From Pseudomonas fluorescens (GTDB taxonomy: Bacteria; Pseudomonadota; Gammaproteobacteria; Pseudomonadales; Pseudomonadaceae), in the NCBI RefSeq assembly GCF_003732425.1, contig NZ_MOBX01000015.1, forward strand, positions 204,303 through 268,302: a DNA stretch of 64,000 nucleotides, given 5' to 3'. The notes beneath the pieces were generated by a model that was given only the letters and a program-made list of their open reading frames with translations, was not told the DNA's origin and searched no databases. This document shows, piece after piece, positions 34,287 through 42,907 of this stretch (its first letter is position 1; each line of letters begins with the position of its first letter). The translations under genes and the position numbers were made by a program.

Positions 34287-34541
34287 ATGAACGTCGATAA
34301 AAACCTGGAAAAAGAAGTCCTCACCCGCCTGCTGCACGCCCATCCAAGTGGACTGGGCAAGGAGGTGCTGGACAATTACCGGGGCGAGAAAGTCGTGGCC
34401 AGCGCCCTCGCTGCTCTGCAGGAGCGCGGACTGATTCACCACGGTCATGTGACCTGCAACGAAGCCGGCGAACATTCGTTGCACCTGCCGATCAAGCTCA
34501 GTGCCGCGGGCGTTGAAGCGGCGCGCAAGCTCGATAGCTGA
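34287..34541 (+). CDS. Small conserved hypothetical protein, winged-helix-like
   Basis: 84 residues, no signal peptide. EKEVLTRLLHAHPSGLGKEVLD, then ALAALQERGLIHHGHV and IKLSAAGVEAARKL, resembling a winged-helix layout (helix-helix-LxxxGLI-strand). Good Shine-Dalgarno AAGAGGT. Could be a small DNA-binding protein; family not recognised. Confidence 0.7.
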   Translation: MNVDKNLEKEVLTRLLHAHPSGLGKEVLDNYRGEKVVASALAALQERGLIHHGHVTCNEAGEHSLHLPIKLSAAGVEAARKLDS

Positions 34542-34553
34542 CACCGTTTGAGC

Positions 34554-34637
34554 CTGTAGGAGATGCCGAAGGCTGCGATCTTTTGATTTTGACTTTTGAA
34601 AGCAAGATCAAAAGATCGCAGACTTCGGCAGATCCTA
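34554..34637. repeat. REP-like inverted repeat, GATCAAAAGATCGCAG family
   Basis: Left arm CTGTAGGAGATGCCGAAGGC then GCGATCTTTTGAT; right arm GATCAAAAGATCGCAG then CTTCGGCAGATCCTA. Same family as 8088-8167. A half element of another REP type (GTGGGAGCTGGCTTGCCAGC) lies just after at about 34668-34690. Confidence 0.82.
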
Positions 34638-34698
34638 AACGCGTTCGTGCTTGGCGCAGCGCCAATGTGGGAGCTGGCTTGCCAGCGAAAGCGGCGGT

Positions 34699-35628
34699 TC
34701 AGTCGCCGAAAGTCTCGCTGATCAACGCATCAACCTCAGCACTCCCCGGTGACGTGGCCGGCCCCCACCGCATCACCGCCAATGCCGCAGCGGCATTCGC
34801 CCGCCGCGCTGCTTCATGCGCGGTCAATCCCTGCGCCAACCCGGCGACAAACACTCCTGCATGGGCATCACCGGCACCATTGCTGTCCACCGCTTTGACG
34901 GTAAACCCAGGCACATGCCGACGCTCGCCACGCTGATGAATCCAGCAGCCTTGCGGCCCATCGCGGACGACCATCAGCACATCCTTCGGTAAATGTTCGG
35001 CAAGACGATCCAGCGCCGCGCCAATATTTTCAGCCCCGGTAAAGCGCAGCGCCTCGACACTGTTGCTGGTCCACACATCGATGCACGGGAGCAATGCCTG
35101 CATCAACGGTGAATCCGGCGACTCCACCAGCGGCCCCGGATCGAACACCACGTTGATCGTGGCCGGCAACGCCAGCGTCCAGTCGAGCAACGCCTGCGCT
35201 TTGCCTTCGTGCAACAGGCTGTAGCCACTGAGATAAACGTAATCGCCCGACTCGGCGGCGACGCTGTTCAGATCCTCTTCAGTCACCTCGCCTTCAGCAC
35301 CGATGTAGGAAATGAAACTGCGCTCCGCCGACGCATCGGTCAGCGCCACGCACAACCCCGTGTCACGCTGCGCAGGCTGGCGAATGCCGATGTGAATGCC
35401 TTCGTCATTCATCGCCTGACGCGCCAGATCGCCGAAACGTCCGCTGCCGTGCCGGCCGAGGTACACCACCGGCAGGCCATTACGCACAGCCGCCGCCATC
35501 ACGTTGAAACCGCCGCCCGCTTCGAAGCTGGCTGACTGGGCGAGCACGTCGCCGCCAACCTGCGGCAGTTTATCCACGGCCATGACCAGGTCGATGATGA
35601 CCTGGCCGGTGTGCAACATCTTAGGCAT
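34699..35628 (-). CDS. PfkB-family sugar/nucleoside kinase
   Basis: 309 residues. PfkB signatures: GGFNVMAAAVRNGLPVVYLG near residue 40 and DSNGAGDAHAGVFVAGLA near 250, the anion hole with catalytic Asp. ARH-linked PfkB kinases usually act on ribose or ribonucleosides. It overlaps the NCS1 permease gene by 8 bases and is the last gene of a four-gene operon with a GntR regulator. Substrate not established. Confidence 0.87.
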   Translation of the reverse strand: MPKMLHTGQVIIDLVMAVDKLPQVGGDVLAQSASFEAGGGFNVMAAAVRNGLPVVYLGRHGSGRFGDLARQAMNDEGIHIGIRQPAQRDTGLCVALTDASAERSFISYIGAEGEVTEEDLNSVAAESGDYVYLSGYSLLHEGKAQALLDWTLALPATINVVFDPGPLVESPDSPLMQALLPCIDVWTSNSVEALRFTGAENIGAALDRLAEHLPKDVLMVVRDGPQGCWIHQRGERRHVPGFTVKAVDSNGAGDAHAGVFVAGLAQGLTAHEAARRANAAAALAVMRWGPATSPGSAEVDALISETFGD

Positions 35629-37087
35629 GAGCATTCTCGGTTTGCGCGGCGCGGCGGTCTTTCGCCCCGCCGAGGACAAAGTAAATGCCACCGGCCACCA
35701 CGAACGTCACGATCCAGCCGAGGCCGTTATGGCCCAGCCATGAGTCGGACAGGAAGCCTTTGAACCAGACGTTTTCAGCGGTGGTGCCGATGGTGGTGAA
35801 ACTGAAGCCGAGGACGATGGCAATCGCCCATGCGCCGAACGCGCGCCATTCGATACCGCCGTGATACCAGTAGGCACTGCTCGGGCTGACGTCGAGCAGG
35901 TCTTTCGGGCTGTAGTAATGACGGTGAATCAGGTCGACGACGAAGATCCCGACCCATGCGGTGATCGGCACCGCCAGCAGGGAAATGAAGGTGATGAACG
36001 GGCCGTAGAAGCTGTCGGCAATTAGCATGAAGTAAATCGAGCCGGCGAAAATCGCGACGATATCGACCACCACCGCGTAGACGCGTTTGACCTTGAGGCC
36101 GAGGGTCAGCGTGGTCAGACCGGCGGAGTACACCGACAGGTTGTTCGACAGCAGCAAGCCACCGAACGCAGTGATCAGGTACGGCACGGCCATCCACGTC
36201 GGCAGCATGTCGCGGATCGCCACAATCGGGTCAGTCGCCGAAGCGAGGTCGTTGTTGCCCACCGACAGCAAGCCGCCGAGGGTGATCAGCAGCACCAGCG
36301 GAATGCCCGCGCCGAACGCGGCGGACGCGACCAGACGCACAGCCTTGACGCTGCGATGCTGATAGCGCGACATGTCGGCGCCAGCATTCGCCCAGCCAAT
36401 CCCGGTACCGGCGGCCATGGTGCCGATACCGATGATCATCGCGCTCAGCGGCGCTGGCGTAGCGTTGAACACCGCGTTCCAGTCGATGGTCGCGCACAGG
36501 AAACCACCGACGAGAATGTTCAGCGCGCCGAACACGTAGGTCGCCCACTTCTGGATCACCAGCAAGGTCGCGTGGCCAAGGCCTGACACCGACAGGGTCA
36601 GCAGGACGAAAATCGCGATGAAGATCAGCGTTAGTATCGGCGCGCTTTTCGCTTCCACTGGCGAGCCGAACAGGATCGAGCACAGCGACAACAGCACGAA
36701 TGCAGCGGTGGTGGTGTTGACCGTTTCCCAACCCAGACGCGACATCAGCGAGACCAGCGTCGGACCGATATTGCCGCGCACGCCGAAGATCGCCCGCGAC
36801 AAGGTCAGGCTCGGTGCGCGGCCGCGTCGACCGGCGATCGAGATGATCCCGACCACTGCGAACGAACCCGCAGCACCAATGATCGCGACGATAATTGCCT
36901 GCCAGATGGCCAAGCCGCGAAATGCCACAAGCGTGGCACCCAGCGGCAGACCGAGAATGGAAATGTTGGCGGCGAACCAGACCCAGAACAGTTGCAGCGG
37001 ATGGCCGTTGCACTCGGCTTCCGGCACCGGTTCGATGCCGCGGGTTTCCAGTTGCCCGGCGCTTTGCCCGGCGTTTGATGAACTCAT
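35621..37087 (-). CDS. NCS1-family purine/cytosine-type permease
   Basis: 488 residues, about 12 helices. ANISILGLPLGATLVAFRGLA and GWANAGADMSRYQHRSV fit nucleobase:cation symporter-1. The ATG at 37087 has AGGAGCACC upstream. In an operon with a glycohydrolase-like enzyme and a PfkB kinase, a nucleoside or modified base is the likely cargo. Overlaps the kinase start by 8 bases; separated from the glycohydrolase gene by a REP-like repeat. Confidence 0.87.
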   Translation of the reverse strand: MSSSNAGQSAGQLETRGIEPVPEAECNGHPLQLFWVWFAANISILGLPLGATLVAFRGLAIWQAIIVAIIGAAGSFAVVGIISIAGRRGRAPSLTLSRAIFGVRGNIGPTLVSLMSRLGWETVNTTTAAFVLLSLCSILFGSPVEAKSAPILTLIFIAIFVLLTLSVSGLGHATLLVIQKWATYVFGALNILVGGFLCATIDWNAVFNATPAPLSAMIIGIGTMAAGTGIGWANAGADMSRYQHRSVKAVRLVASAAFGAGIPLVLLITLGGLLSVGNNDLASATDPIVAIRDMLPTWMAVPYLITAFGGLLLSNNLSVYSAGLTTLTLGLKVKRVYAVVVDIVAIFAGSIYFMLIADSFYGPFITFISLLAVPITAWVGIFVVDLIHRHYYSPKDLLDVSPSSAYWYHGGIEWRAFGAWAIAIVLGFSFTTIGTTAENVWFKGFLSDSWLGHNGLGWIVTFVVAGGIYFVLGGAKDRRAAQTENAHA

Positions 37088-37145
37088 GAAGGTGCTCCTG
37101 TTTGCCTTTTTTGTGGTTGTGGCAATGATGCAAAACGACAAGACA

Positions 37146-37282
37146 TCTGTGGCGAGGGAGCTTGCTCCCGCTCGGCTGCGCAGCAGTCGTAAACCCAGTG
37201 AATACGGTGTGCCTGACGCACCGCGTCTGCAGGATTTGGGGCCGCTTTGCAGCCCGGCGGGAGCAAGCTCCCTCGCCACAGA
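37146..37282. repeat. REP-like inverted repeat, TCTGTGGCGAGGGAGC family
   Basis: CTGTGGCGAGGGAGCTTGCT at the left and its complement AGCAAGCTCCCTCGCCACAG at the right, 20-base perfect arms, around a spacer holding a smaller dyad (GGTGTGCCTGACGCACC). Inside the operon between permease and glycohydrolase genes. Confidence 0.88.
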
Positions 37283-37290
37283 GATATGAA

Positions 37291-38289
37291 TCAGCGCAAG
37301 GCCAACAGCCCCTGCACTAACGGCTCAAGCTCCAAGTGATTGACCGCTTTGACCGTGGCGATCATCGGCACCGGCCAGCTCTCAAGACCCAGGCAGGCCC
37401 CGAGCATGGCACCGAGAATCGCCGCGATGGTGTCAGTGTCACCCCCAAGACTGGCGGCCATGCACAGCGCATCAAACGCGCTCATCTCGCCGACGGCCAC
37501 TTGTTGCGCCAGCGCGAACGAGACCACCACCGACTCCTGCGACGCCACCGAAGTACCGATCACGTCGTAGAGCAAATCCGCCAGCAGTGCCTTGTCACTG
37601 TCGACGCTGATGCTGCGCGCCCAACTGATGCGCGAGGCAATGCGCCCGCCCGCTACCCAGTGCCCGTGCGTCTCGGCTTGCTGAGCGATGTGCTGACCGA
37701 GGTTCAACGCCTCGCCCAGGTCCATGCCATTGATGCCGGCAGACACCACCGCCGCCACCGCCGCCGCGCTGGAAATCCCCAACGTGGTGTTGTGCGTCAC
37801 TTGGCAGGCCTGCACCACCGCTGCGATAAACCGCTCGGGATCGGCAACATCCGCCGCAATCCCCACCGGCGTAATGCGCATGGCCGCGCCGTTGGTGGTG
37901 CCGTAGCGCCCGGCTTCTTCCGGCGAATGGCCGGCGAGAATCATTTCGATGGCGCGCTTGGTCGACGGCCCGAGCAAGTCCTGCGAGCCCTTGGCCTGCA
38001 TCGCGGCTTCCCACTCGATCAAGCGTTGCGCAAGGATCGCCGGCTCGATGCGGCCCTTGCCTTCGACCAGCAGCTCGCCCAGCAGAATCGCCTGTTCGGT
38101 ATCGTCGGTGATCGAACCTTTGGGCATGTTCGCGGCGATCGGTTGCAGCGGCCCGGCATCCTGCAAATCGGTGATTGTGCCGAAGCGGGTCTTGATGGTT
38201 TCGCGGTTCAGCGATTGGGTCGGCATGCCCAGCGCATCACCGAGGGCCAGGCCGTAGAAAGCGCCGAGAGCACGGTTGAGCGCGGTCAT
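37291..38289 (-). CDS. ADP-ribosylglycohydrolase-family protein
   Basis: 332 residues. GLALGDALGMP, SITDDTEQAILLGELL (metal-binding TDDT), NGAAMRITPVGIA and GGDTDTIAAILGAMLGA (second metal site, GDTD) are the dinuclear-metal motifs of the DraG/ARH family. In this setting it probably hydrolyses an N-ribosyl bond of an imported nucleoside-like compound rather than ADP-ribosyl proteins; this is inference. Its ATG overlaps the regulator's stop by 4 bases. Confidence 0.88.
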   Translation of the reverse strand: MTALNRALGAFYGLALGDALGMPTQSLNRETIKTRFGTITDLQDAGPLQPIAANMPKGSITDDTEQAILLGELLVEGKGRIEPAILAQRLIEWEAAMQAKGSQDLLGPSTKRAIEMILAGHSPEEAGRYGTTNGAAMRITPVGIAADVADPERFIAAVVQACQVTHNTTLGISSAAAVAAVVSAGINGMDLGEALNLGQHIAQQAETHGHWVAGGRIASRISWARSISVDSDKALLADLLYDVIGTSVASQESVVVSFALAQQVAVGEMSAFDALCMAASLGGDTDTIAAILGAMLGACLGLESWPVPMIATVKAVNHLELEPLVQGLLALR

Positions 38290-38999
38290 TTCACTTCTCC
38301 AAATTGCAGGTGCAGACGGAAATGCACCGGGTCAAGCAGGCTTTCGACCAGCTCCATGAAACGGTTCTGGCGATCGTAGGTGGTGCGCAACGCCTTGAGG
38401 AAAACGGTGCCGACCGGGCGCCCGAGCAGTGCGGCGTCTTCGGCATTCAGCGGTTCGGCGCCGATCCACTGATCACCGCGCTCGCCGATGTAGCCGTAGG
38501 CGGCCAGGGTGATGGTCAGGGAGTTGTCGATCAGACCGACGCGCGGCAGGCTTTCCAGGCCGCCGGTGGCCGGCATCAAGGAGCGTTCGAGGGACACCAG
38601 CGTGCCGTCGTTGGAGCGCCGACGGCGGTCGAGGGTTATGAATTGGTCAGTGCCGAACCGCGAGAGCAGATCGGGCCGGGTCACGGCTTCCAGACGCAGC
38701 ACTTCGGTGTTGACCAGCGCCCCGCTGTCGGCCAGCGCCTGCGCCCAGCCGCTGCGCTGGTCAAGCGCGACACCGTCAAAGGTGACGATCGAACCGACGC
38801 CGCTTTGCGTGGCGATGTAGTTGCGTCGTTTCAGTTCGGCCAGCGCTTCACGCAACGTGCCACGGCTGACGTTGAATTCTTGAGCCAACTGATGCTCGCC
38901 GGGCAACAGAAAGCCATCCTCCATGAGGCCGCTTTCGATGCGCCGGACGAGTTCGTCGACCACCCGTTGTTTCTTGTCAAATCGTACCTGTCTAATCAT
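38286..38999 (-). CDS. GntR/HutC-family regulator of the glycohydrolase operon
   Basis: 237 residues. Winged HTH: RRIESGLMEDGFLLPGEHQL, AQEFNVSRGTLREALAELKRR; UTRA effector domain from about residue 90 to 235. First gene of the operon, overlapping the next by 4 bases, so probably autoregulated. There is no visible Shine-Dalgarno before the ATG at 38999 (ATCAATTTGTAC immediately upstream), so the message may be leaderless or weakly translated. Confidence 0.87.
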   Translation of the reverse strand: MIRQVRFDKKQRVVDELVRRIESGLMEDGFLLPGEHQLAQEFNVSRGTLREALAELKRRNYIATQSGVGSIVTFDGVALDQRSGWAQALADSGALVNTEVLRLEAVTRPDLLSRFGTDQFITLDRRRRSNDGTLVSLERSLMPATGGLESLPRVGLIDNSLTITLAAYGYIGERGDQWIGAEPLNAEDAALLGRPVGTVFLKALRTTYDRQNRFMELVESLLDPVHFRLHLQFGEVK

Positions 39000-39082
39000 G
39001 TACAAATTGATAACCGAAACCGGTGCGAACGGGCAAGGAAAATTTAGCGAAGGTGACAGAAGGCGGGAAGCTGATGCTGTCT

Positions 39083-39176
39083 CCTGTGGGAGCGAGCCTG
39101 CTCGCGAAGAGGTCGTGTCAGTCAACAATTTCGGCGACTGATACACCGCTTTCGCGAGCAGGCTCGCTCCCACAGG
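39083..39176. repeat. REP/BIME inverted repeat
   Basis: CCTGTGGGAGCGAGCCTGCT arm and complement AGCAGGCTCGCTCCCACAGG. Between araH and the divergent-facing regulator gene. Confidence 0.92.
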
Positions 39177-39188
39177 GATGAGGGGGTG

Positions 39189-40160
39189 TCAGCGTTGTTT
39201 GAGGCGGTCAATCACTACGGCCAGCAACAGGATCGAACCCCGAATCACATACTGATAAAACGTGTCGATGTTCTTCAAGTTCATCGCATTCTCGATGATC
39301 GCCAAAATCAGCACCCCGGCAATCACATGCCGAATCATGCCGATCCCGCCGCTCAGCGACACCCCGCCGAGCACACAAGCCGAAATCACCGTCAGCTCAA
39401 AACCCTGGCCAATCATCGGCTGCCCGGAGGTCATCCGCGACGCCAGAATCACCCCGGCCAGCGCACCAATCACCCCATGCACGGCAAAGATGATGATCTT
39501 GGTCCGATCAACGTTCACGCCCGCCAGCAGTGCCGCTTCCTGGTTGCCACCGATGGCCATGGTGTTGCGCCCGTAGGTGGTGTAATTCAACAGCCAACCA
39601 AAAAACAGGAAGCAAACAATGGTGATCAGAATCGGCACCGGCACACCAAACAATTGGCCGTTACCAAACACGAAGAACGATTCCTGCGACACGCCCACCG
39701 CCTTGCCGTTGGCAAAGATGTAAGCCAGACCGCGAACGATCTGCATCGTCGCCAACGTGGTGATCAACGCATTGACGCGCAACTTGGCAATCACAATCCC
39801 GTTGATCAACCCGACAATCAGGCCCATGACCAACGCCGCACTGACACCGAGAAACACGCTGTTGGTGTCACGCATCACCACCGCCGCGACCACGCCAGCG
39901 CAGGCAATCACCGAGCCCACCGACAAGTCGAAATGCCCCGACGCCAGGCAATACAACATCGTGCACGCGGCAATCCCGGTGGTGGAAATCGCCAGGCCCA
40001 ATCCGCGCATGTTCAGCGGCGAAAGGAAGTTGTCGATCAGCAAGGTGCAGGCGACAAAAATGCCCACCGCCGCCAGCAGCATGACCCAGTCGTCGAGGAA
40101 GCGGCGCATGTCCAGCGGTTTGCGCTCTTTGGGCAGGGTTTCGTTTTGGGTTGTCATCAT
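39189..40160 (-). CDS. araH: Sugar ABC transporter permease, AraH type
   Basis: 323 residues from the ATG at 40160, which has GAGG 5 bases upstream; a GTG two codons earlier is possible. BPD_transp_2 fold with about 8-10 helices; GHFDLSVGSVIACAGVVAAVV is the conserved EAA-like region of monosaccharide permeases. Partner of AraG and AraF. E. coli AraFGH carries L-arabinose but its binding protein also binds D-galactose; the neighbours here favour galactose. Confidence 0.88.
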   Translation of the reverse strand: MMTTQNETLPKERKPLDMRRFLDDWVMLLAAVGIFVACTLLIDNFLSPLNMRGLGLAISTTGIAACTMLYCLASGHFDLSVGSVIACAGVVAAVVMRDTNSVFLGVSAALVMGLIVGLINGIVIAKLRVNALITTLATMQIVRGLAYIFANGKAVGVSQESFFVFGNGQLFGVPVPILITIVCFLFFGWLLNYTTYGRNTMAIGGNQEAALLAGVNVDRTKIIIFAVHGVIGALAGVILASRMTSGQPMIGQGFELTVISACVLGGVSLSGGIGMIRHVIAGVLILAIIENAMNLKNIDTFYQYVIRGSILLLAVVIDRLKQR

Positions 40161-40169
40161 AGTCACCTC

Positions 40170-41714
40170 TCAGTTCGCCACGCCGTCAGCGCGGTGGCGC
40201 GGCAAAGCCAGTTGCAGCAGGTTGGATTCATTGGCCTGGTCGCGGCTGATTTCGCCGCGCAGGGCGCCTTCGCAAAGCACCAGAATGCGGTCGGAAATGC
40301 CCATCACTTCCATCAGATCGCTGGACACCACGATCACCGAAATGCCCTCGGCGGCGAGGTTATGAATGATCTGGTAGATCTCCGCCTTGGCGCCGATGTC
40401 GATGCCGCGCGTCGGTTCGTCGAGCAGCAAGACCTTCATCGGCATCGACAGCCAGCGGCCGAGAATGGCCTTCTGCTGATTGCCGCCGGAGAGGAATTTG
40501 ATCTGCTGGCCGGCGTGCGGGGTTTTCACTTTCAACGCTTTGATCTGTTTGTCAGCGTTGCCCTTTTCCCACAGACCGCGAATCAGGCAGCCGAGACCCG
40601 AATGAGCGCCGCGCGCACTGATGTTGATGTTCTCGGCAACGCTGGCCAGCGGGATGATGCCTTCCTTCTTGCGATCCTCCGGGCAGAGCAGAATGCCCGC
40701 CGCAATCGCGTCGCGCGGTGAGCGCAATTTCAGTTCATGGCCACGCAGTTCAAGGCGTCCGGCAGTGTTGCGCTCCAAGCCGCTAAGCAGGCGAAACAGC
40801 TCGGTGCGCCCTGCCCCGACCAATCCGAACAGTCCGAGGATTTCGCCTTTGTGTGCCTCGAAACTGATCGGCTCGCGCAGACCCGGGCCAAGCAAACCAT
40901 CAACTTTCAGCGCGACGGCGCCGCGTGGACGATGGCGATAATCGTAGATGTCCTGAATGTCGCGCCCGACCATGCAGGTCACCAGTTGATCGTGGGTCAA
41001 CTGGCTCATGTCGTCGAAGGTGCGCACGTAGCGGCCGTCCTTGAACACCGTCACCGCGTCGCAGATGCGGAACACTTCTTCCATCCGATGGGAGACATAG
41101 AGCACGACTTTGCCCTCGTCACGCAGGCGACCGATGATCGCCATCAAGCGGTCGATCTCACGGGCCGAGAGGCTGCTGGTCGGTTCATCGAAGGCGATGA
41201 CATGCGCGCCGCGCGACAGCGCTTTGGCGATTTCCACCAATTGCCGCTGGCCAAGGGACAGGCGTCCGACCTTGGTCTGCGGATCGATTTCGTCGGCCAG
41301 GCCTTTCAGGCAATTCAGCGCTTGCTGGCGCAGCACGCCGCGATTGATCAAACCGAAGCTGGCCGGCAGATGGCCAAGAAACAGGTTCTCGGCGACGGTC
41401 ATTTCCGGCACCAGATGCAGCTCCTGGTGAATCACCGCGACGCCGCTGCCGATGCTGTCGGCGGTCGACTTGAACGCCATGGTCTGCTCGCCGATCCGCA
41501 ACTCGCCGCTGCTCGGGATGTACGCACCGCCGAGGATCTTCAACAGGGTCGATTTACCGGCGCCGTTCTCGCCCATCAAGGCGTGAACCTGCCCCGGATG
41601 GGCGACGAAGCTGATGGCGTCCAGCGCCTTCACGCCGGGGAAGGTTTTGCCGATCCCGTTGAAGCGCAGGCTGCCGCTGGAGCTGTGTTGTTGTGTTTGT
41701 ACTTGCGCGTGCAT
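40170..41714 (-). CDS. araG: Sugar ABC transporter ATPase, AraG type
   Basis: 514 residues with two ATPase halves. First Walker A GENGAGKSTLLK, signature LSLGQRQLVEIAKAL, Walker B VIAFDEPTSSL. Second half has degenerate A loop (GLVGAGRTEL), LSGGNQQKAILGRWL and VLLLDEPTRGID. This double-domain form is typical of monosaccharide importers. GAGGTGG precedes the start. Confidence 0.93.
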   Translation of the reverse strand: MHAQVQTQQHSSSGSLRFNGIGKTFPGVKALDAISFVAHPGQVHALMGENGAGKSTLLKILGGAYIPSSGELRIGEQTMAFKSTADSIGSGVAVIHQELHLVPEMTVAENLFLGHLPASFGLINRGVLRQQALNCLKGLADEIDPQTKVGRLSLGQRQLVEIAKALSRGAHVIAFDEPTSSLSAREIDRLMAIIGRLRDEGKVVLYVSHRMEEVFRICDAVTVFKDGRYVRTFDDMSQLTHDQLVTCMVGRDIQDIYDYRHRPRGAVALKVDGLLGPGLREPISFEAHKGEILGLFGLVGAGRTELFRLLSGLERNTAGRLELRGHELKLRSPRDAIAAGILLCPEDRKKEGIIPLASVAENINISARGAHSGLGCLIRGLWEKGNADKQIKALKVKTPHAGQQIKFLSGGNQQKAILGRWLSMPMKVLLLDEPTRGIDIGAKAEIYQIIHNLAAEGISVIVVSSDLMEVMGISDRILVLCEGALRGEISRDQANESNLLQLALPRHRADGVAN

Positions 41715-41733
41715 AAAGCCACCTCTTCACACC

Positions 41734-41758
41734 GAAAAACGGCCCGGCTGCCCGGGCC
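41734..41758 (-). terminator. Partial terminator between araF and araG
   Basis: Minus strand GGCCCGG-gcag-CCGGGCC followed by G and T5. A GC-rich stem with a short U-run just after the binding-protein gene typically lowers expression of the ATPase and permease relative to the abundant binding protein. Confidence 0.7.
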
Positions 41759-41767
41759 ATCGCGGCA

Positions 41768-42772
41768 TCAGTTCCACAGGCCGATTTTTTCCAGCTCTTG
41801 CTTGAAGTTCTCGCGGGTGATCAGGGTGACGTCGTCCATCGCGGTGTACTTCGGCGGTTCTTTGCCGGTGGTGACCCACTCGTACATCATCTCGGCGGTC
41901 TTGTAGCCTTCGATGTGCGGGCTTGGCAGCATCGAGCCGAAGAAGCCGCTGTTAGGCTTTTTCAGTTCGCCGATGGCGTCGGTGCCGTTGATGCCGATGC
42001 CGATCACGTTGGCCGCAGCAAAACCGGCGGCTTCGGTGGCGCGCACGCCGCCAAGCACGGTGTTGTCGTTCATGCCGCCGATGATCAGGTTCTTCGCCGC
42101 GCTCGGCAGTTTCACCAGCGCCGAGTTGGTGGCGTCCATGCTGCCCGGCACGTCGAGGGTTTTCAGCGCGGCAAACAGAATGTGATCCTTCGGCATGCCG
42201 GCGTCCTCAAGGGATTTCACCGAACCGTCGGTGCGCTTCTTGCCGGTGTCGAGCTCGTTGTAGGTGTTGACCACCGCGTAGGTGTCTTTCCAGTCCCAGT
42301 TGCGTTTCTTCGCTTCGGCAACCATGGCGTTGCCCTGCTTCTGGCCGACTTCAAATGCGGCCATGCCGAGGTACGGCACGTCTTCCATGAACTTGCCGTT
42401 GGCATCGACGAAACGGTCATCGACGGCGATCACTTTCAGATCATTGAGTTTGGCTTTGGCCATGATCGCCGGGCCGAGCGAAACGTCCGGCGGGCAAATG
42501 ACGAAGCCCTTGGCACCGTTGGCGGCGAGGCTGTCGATCGCCGAAAGGGTTTTCTCGCCATCCGGCACGGCGATCTTGATCAGTTCAAAGCCCTTGTCCT
42601 TGGCGGCTTTCTCGGCGAAGGCCCACTCGGTCTGGAACCACGGCTCTTCCGCCTGCTTGACCAGAAAACCGATTTTCACGGTGTCGGCAGCGAGCAGCGC
42701 ACTGCTCAGGCTGAACGCGGTGACCGCCAGGGCGGTACTGCACAGGGTACGAATCCCGAAACGACGTTTCAT
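41768..42772 (-). CDS. araF: Arabinose/galactose-type sugar-binding protein, AraF
   Basis: 334 residues. Signal peptide ending SSALLAA; mature protein VKIGFLVKQAEEPWFQTEW, IAVPDGEKTLSAIDSLAANG, and GMNDNTVLGGVRATE closely follow E. coli AraF. The start at 42772 follows AAGGAG. It has its own upstream region with a 14-bp word shared with the GntR gene. No arabonate dehydratase gene is near, whereas galactonate genes are, so D-galactose is the favoured ligand. Confidence 0.92.
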   Translation of the reverse strand: MKRRFGIRTLCSTALAVTAFSLSSALLAADTVKIGFLVKQAEEPWFQTEWAFAEKAAKDKGFELIKIAVPDGEKTLSAIDSLAANGAKGFVICPPDVSLGPAIMAKAKLNDLKVIAVDDRFVDANGKFMEDVPYLGMAAFEVGQKQGNAMVAEAKKRNWDWKDTYAVVNTYNELDTGKKRTDGSVKSLEDAGMPKDHILFAALKTLDVPGSMDATNSALVKLPSAAKNLIIGGMNDNTVLGGVRATEAAGFAAANVIGIGINGTDAIGELKKPNSGFFGSMLPSPHIEGYKTAEMMYEWVTTGKEPPKYTAMDDVTLITRENFKQELEKIGLWN

Positions 42773-42854
42773 AAGCTGACTCCTTGTTATTTTTTTGAGC
42801 ACATTTTGAAAAGCGTTAAAGCGTGTTCCTGCAAAGCCTGTTGAAAATAGTCAT

Positions 42855-42868
42855 ATCGTATGATGATT
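42855..42868. promoter_or_regulatory. Candidate GntR operator upstream of araF
   Basis: ATCGTATGATGATT on the plus strand. The same 14 bases occur on the minus strand at 45760-45773 upstream of the GntR gene. It overlaps a possible minus-strand promoter (TTGAAA, 16 bases, TATGAC) and resembles the TnGTnnnACnA half-palindrome of FadR-type GntR operators. Confidence 0.6.
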
Positions 42869-42907
42869 GGATTTCAAACGGACTTCTCCCCATGAAAGCC
42901 ACTGTGC

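Noticed and set aside
39186..40721. A 511-codon plus-strand frame over araH and araG
   Set aside because: His/Gln/Arg-rich shadow of two real genes with strong motifs on the minus strand; starts at a REP edge.
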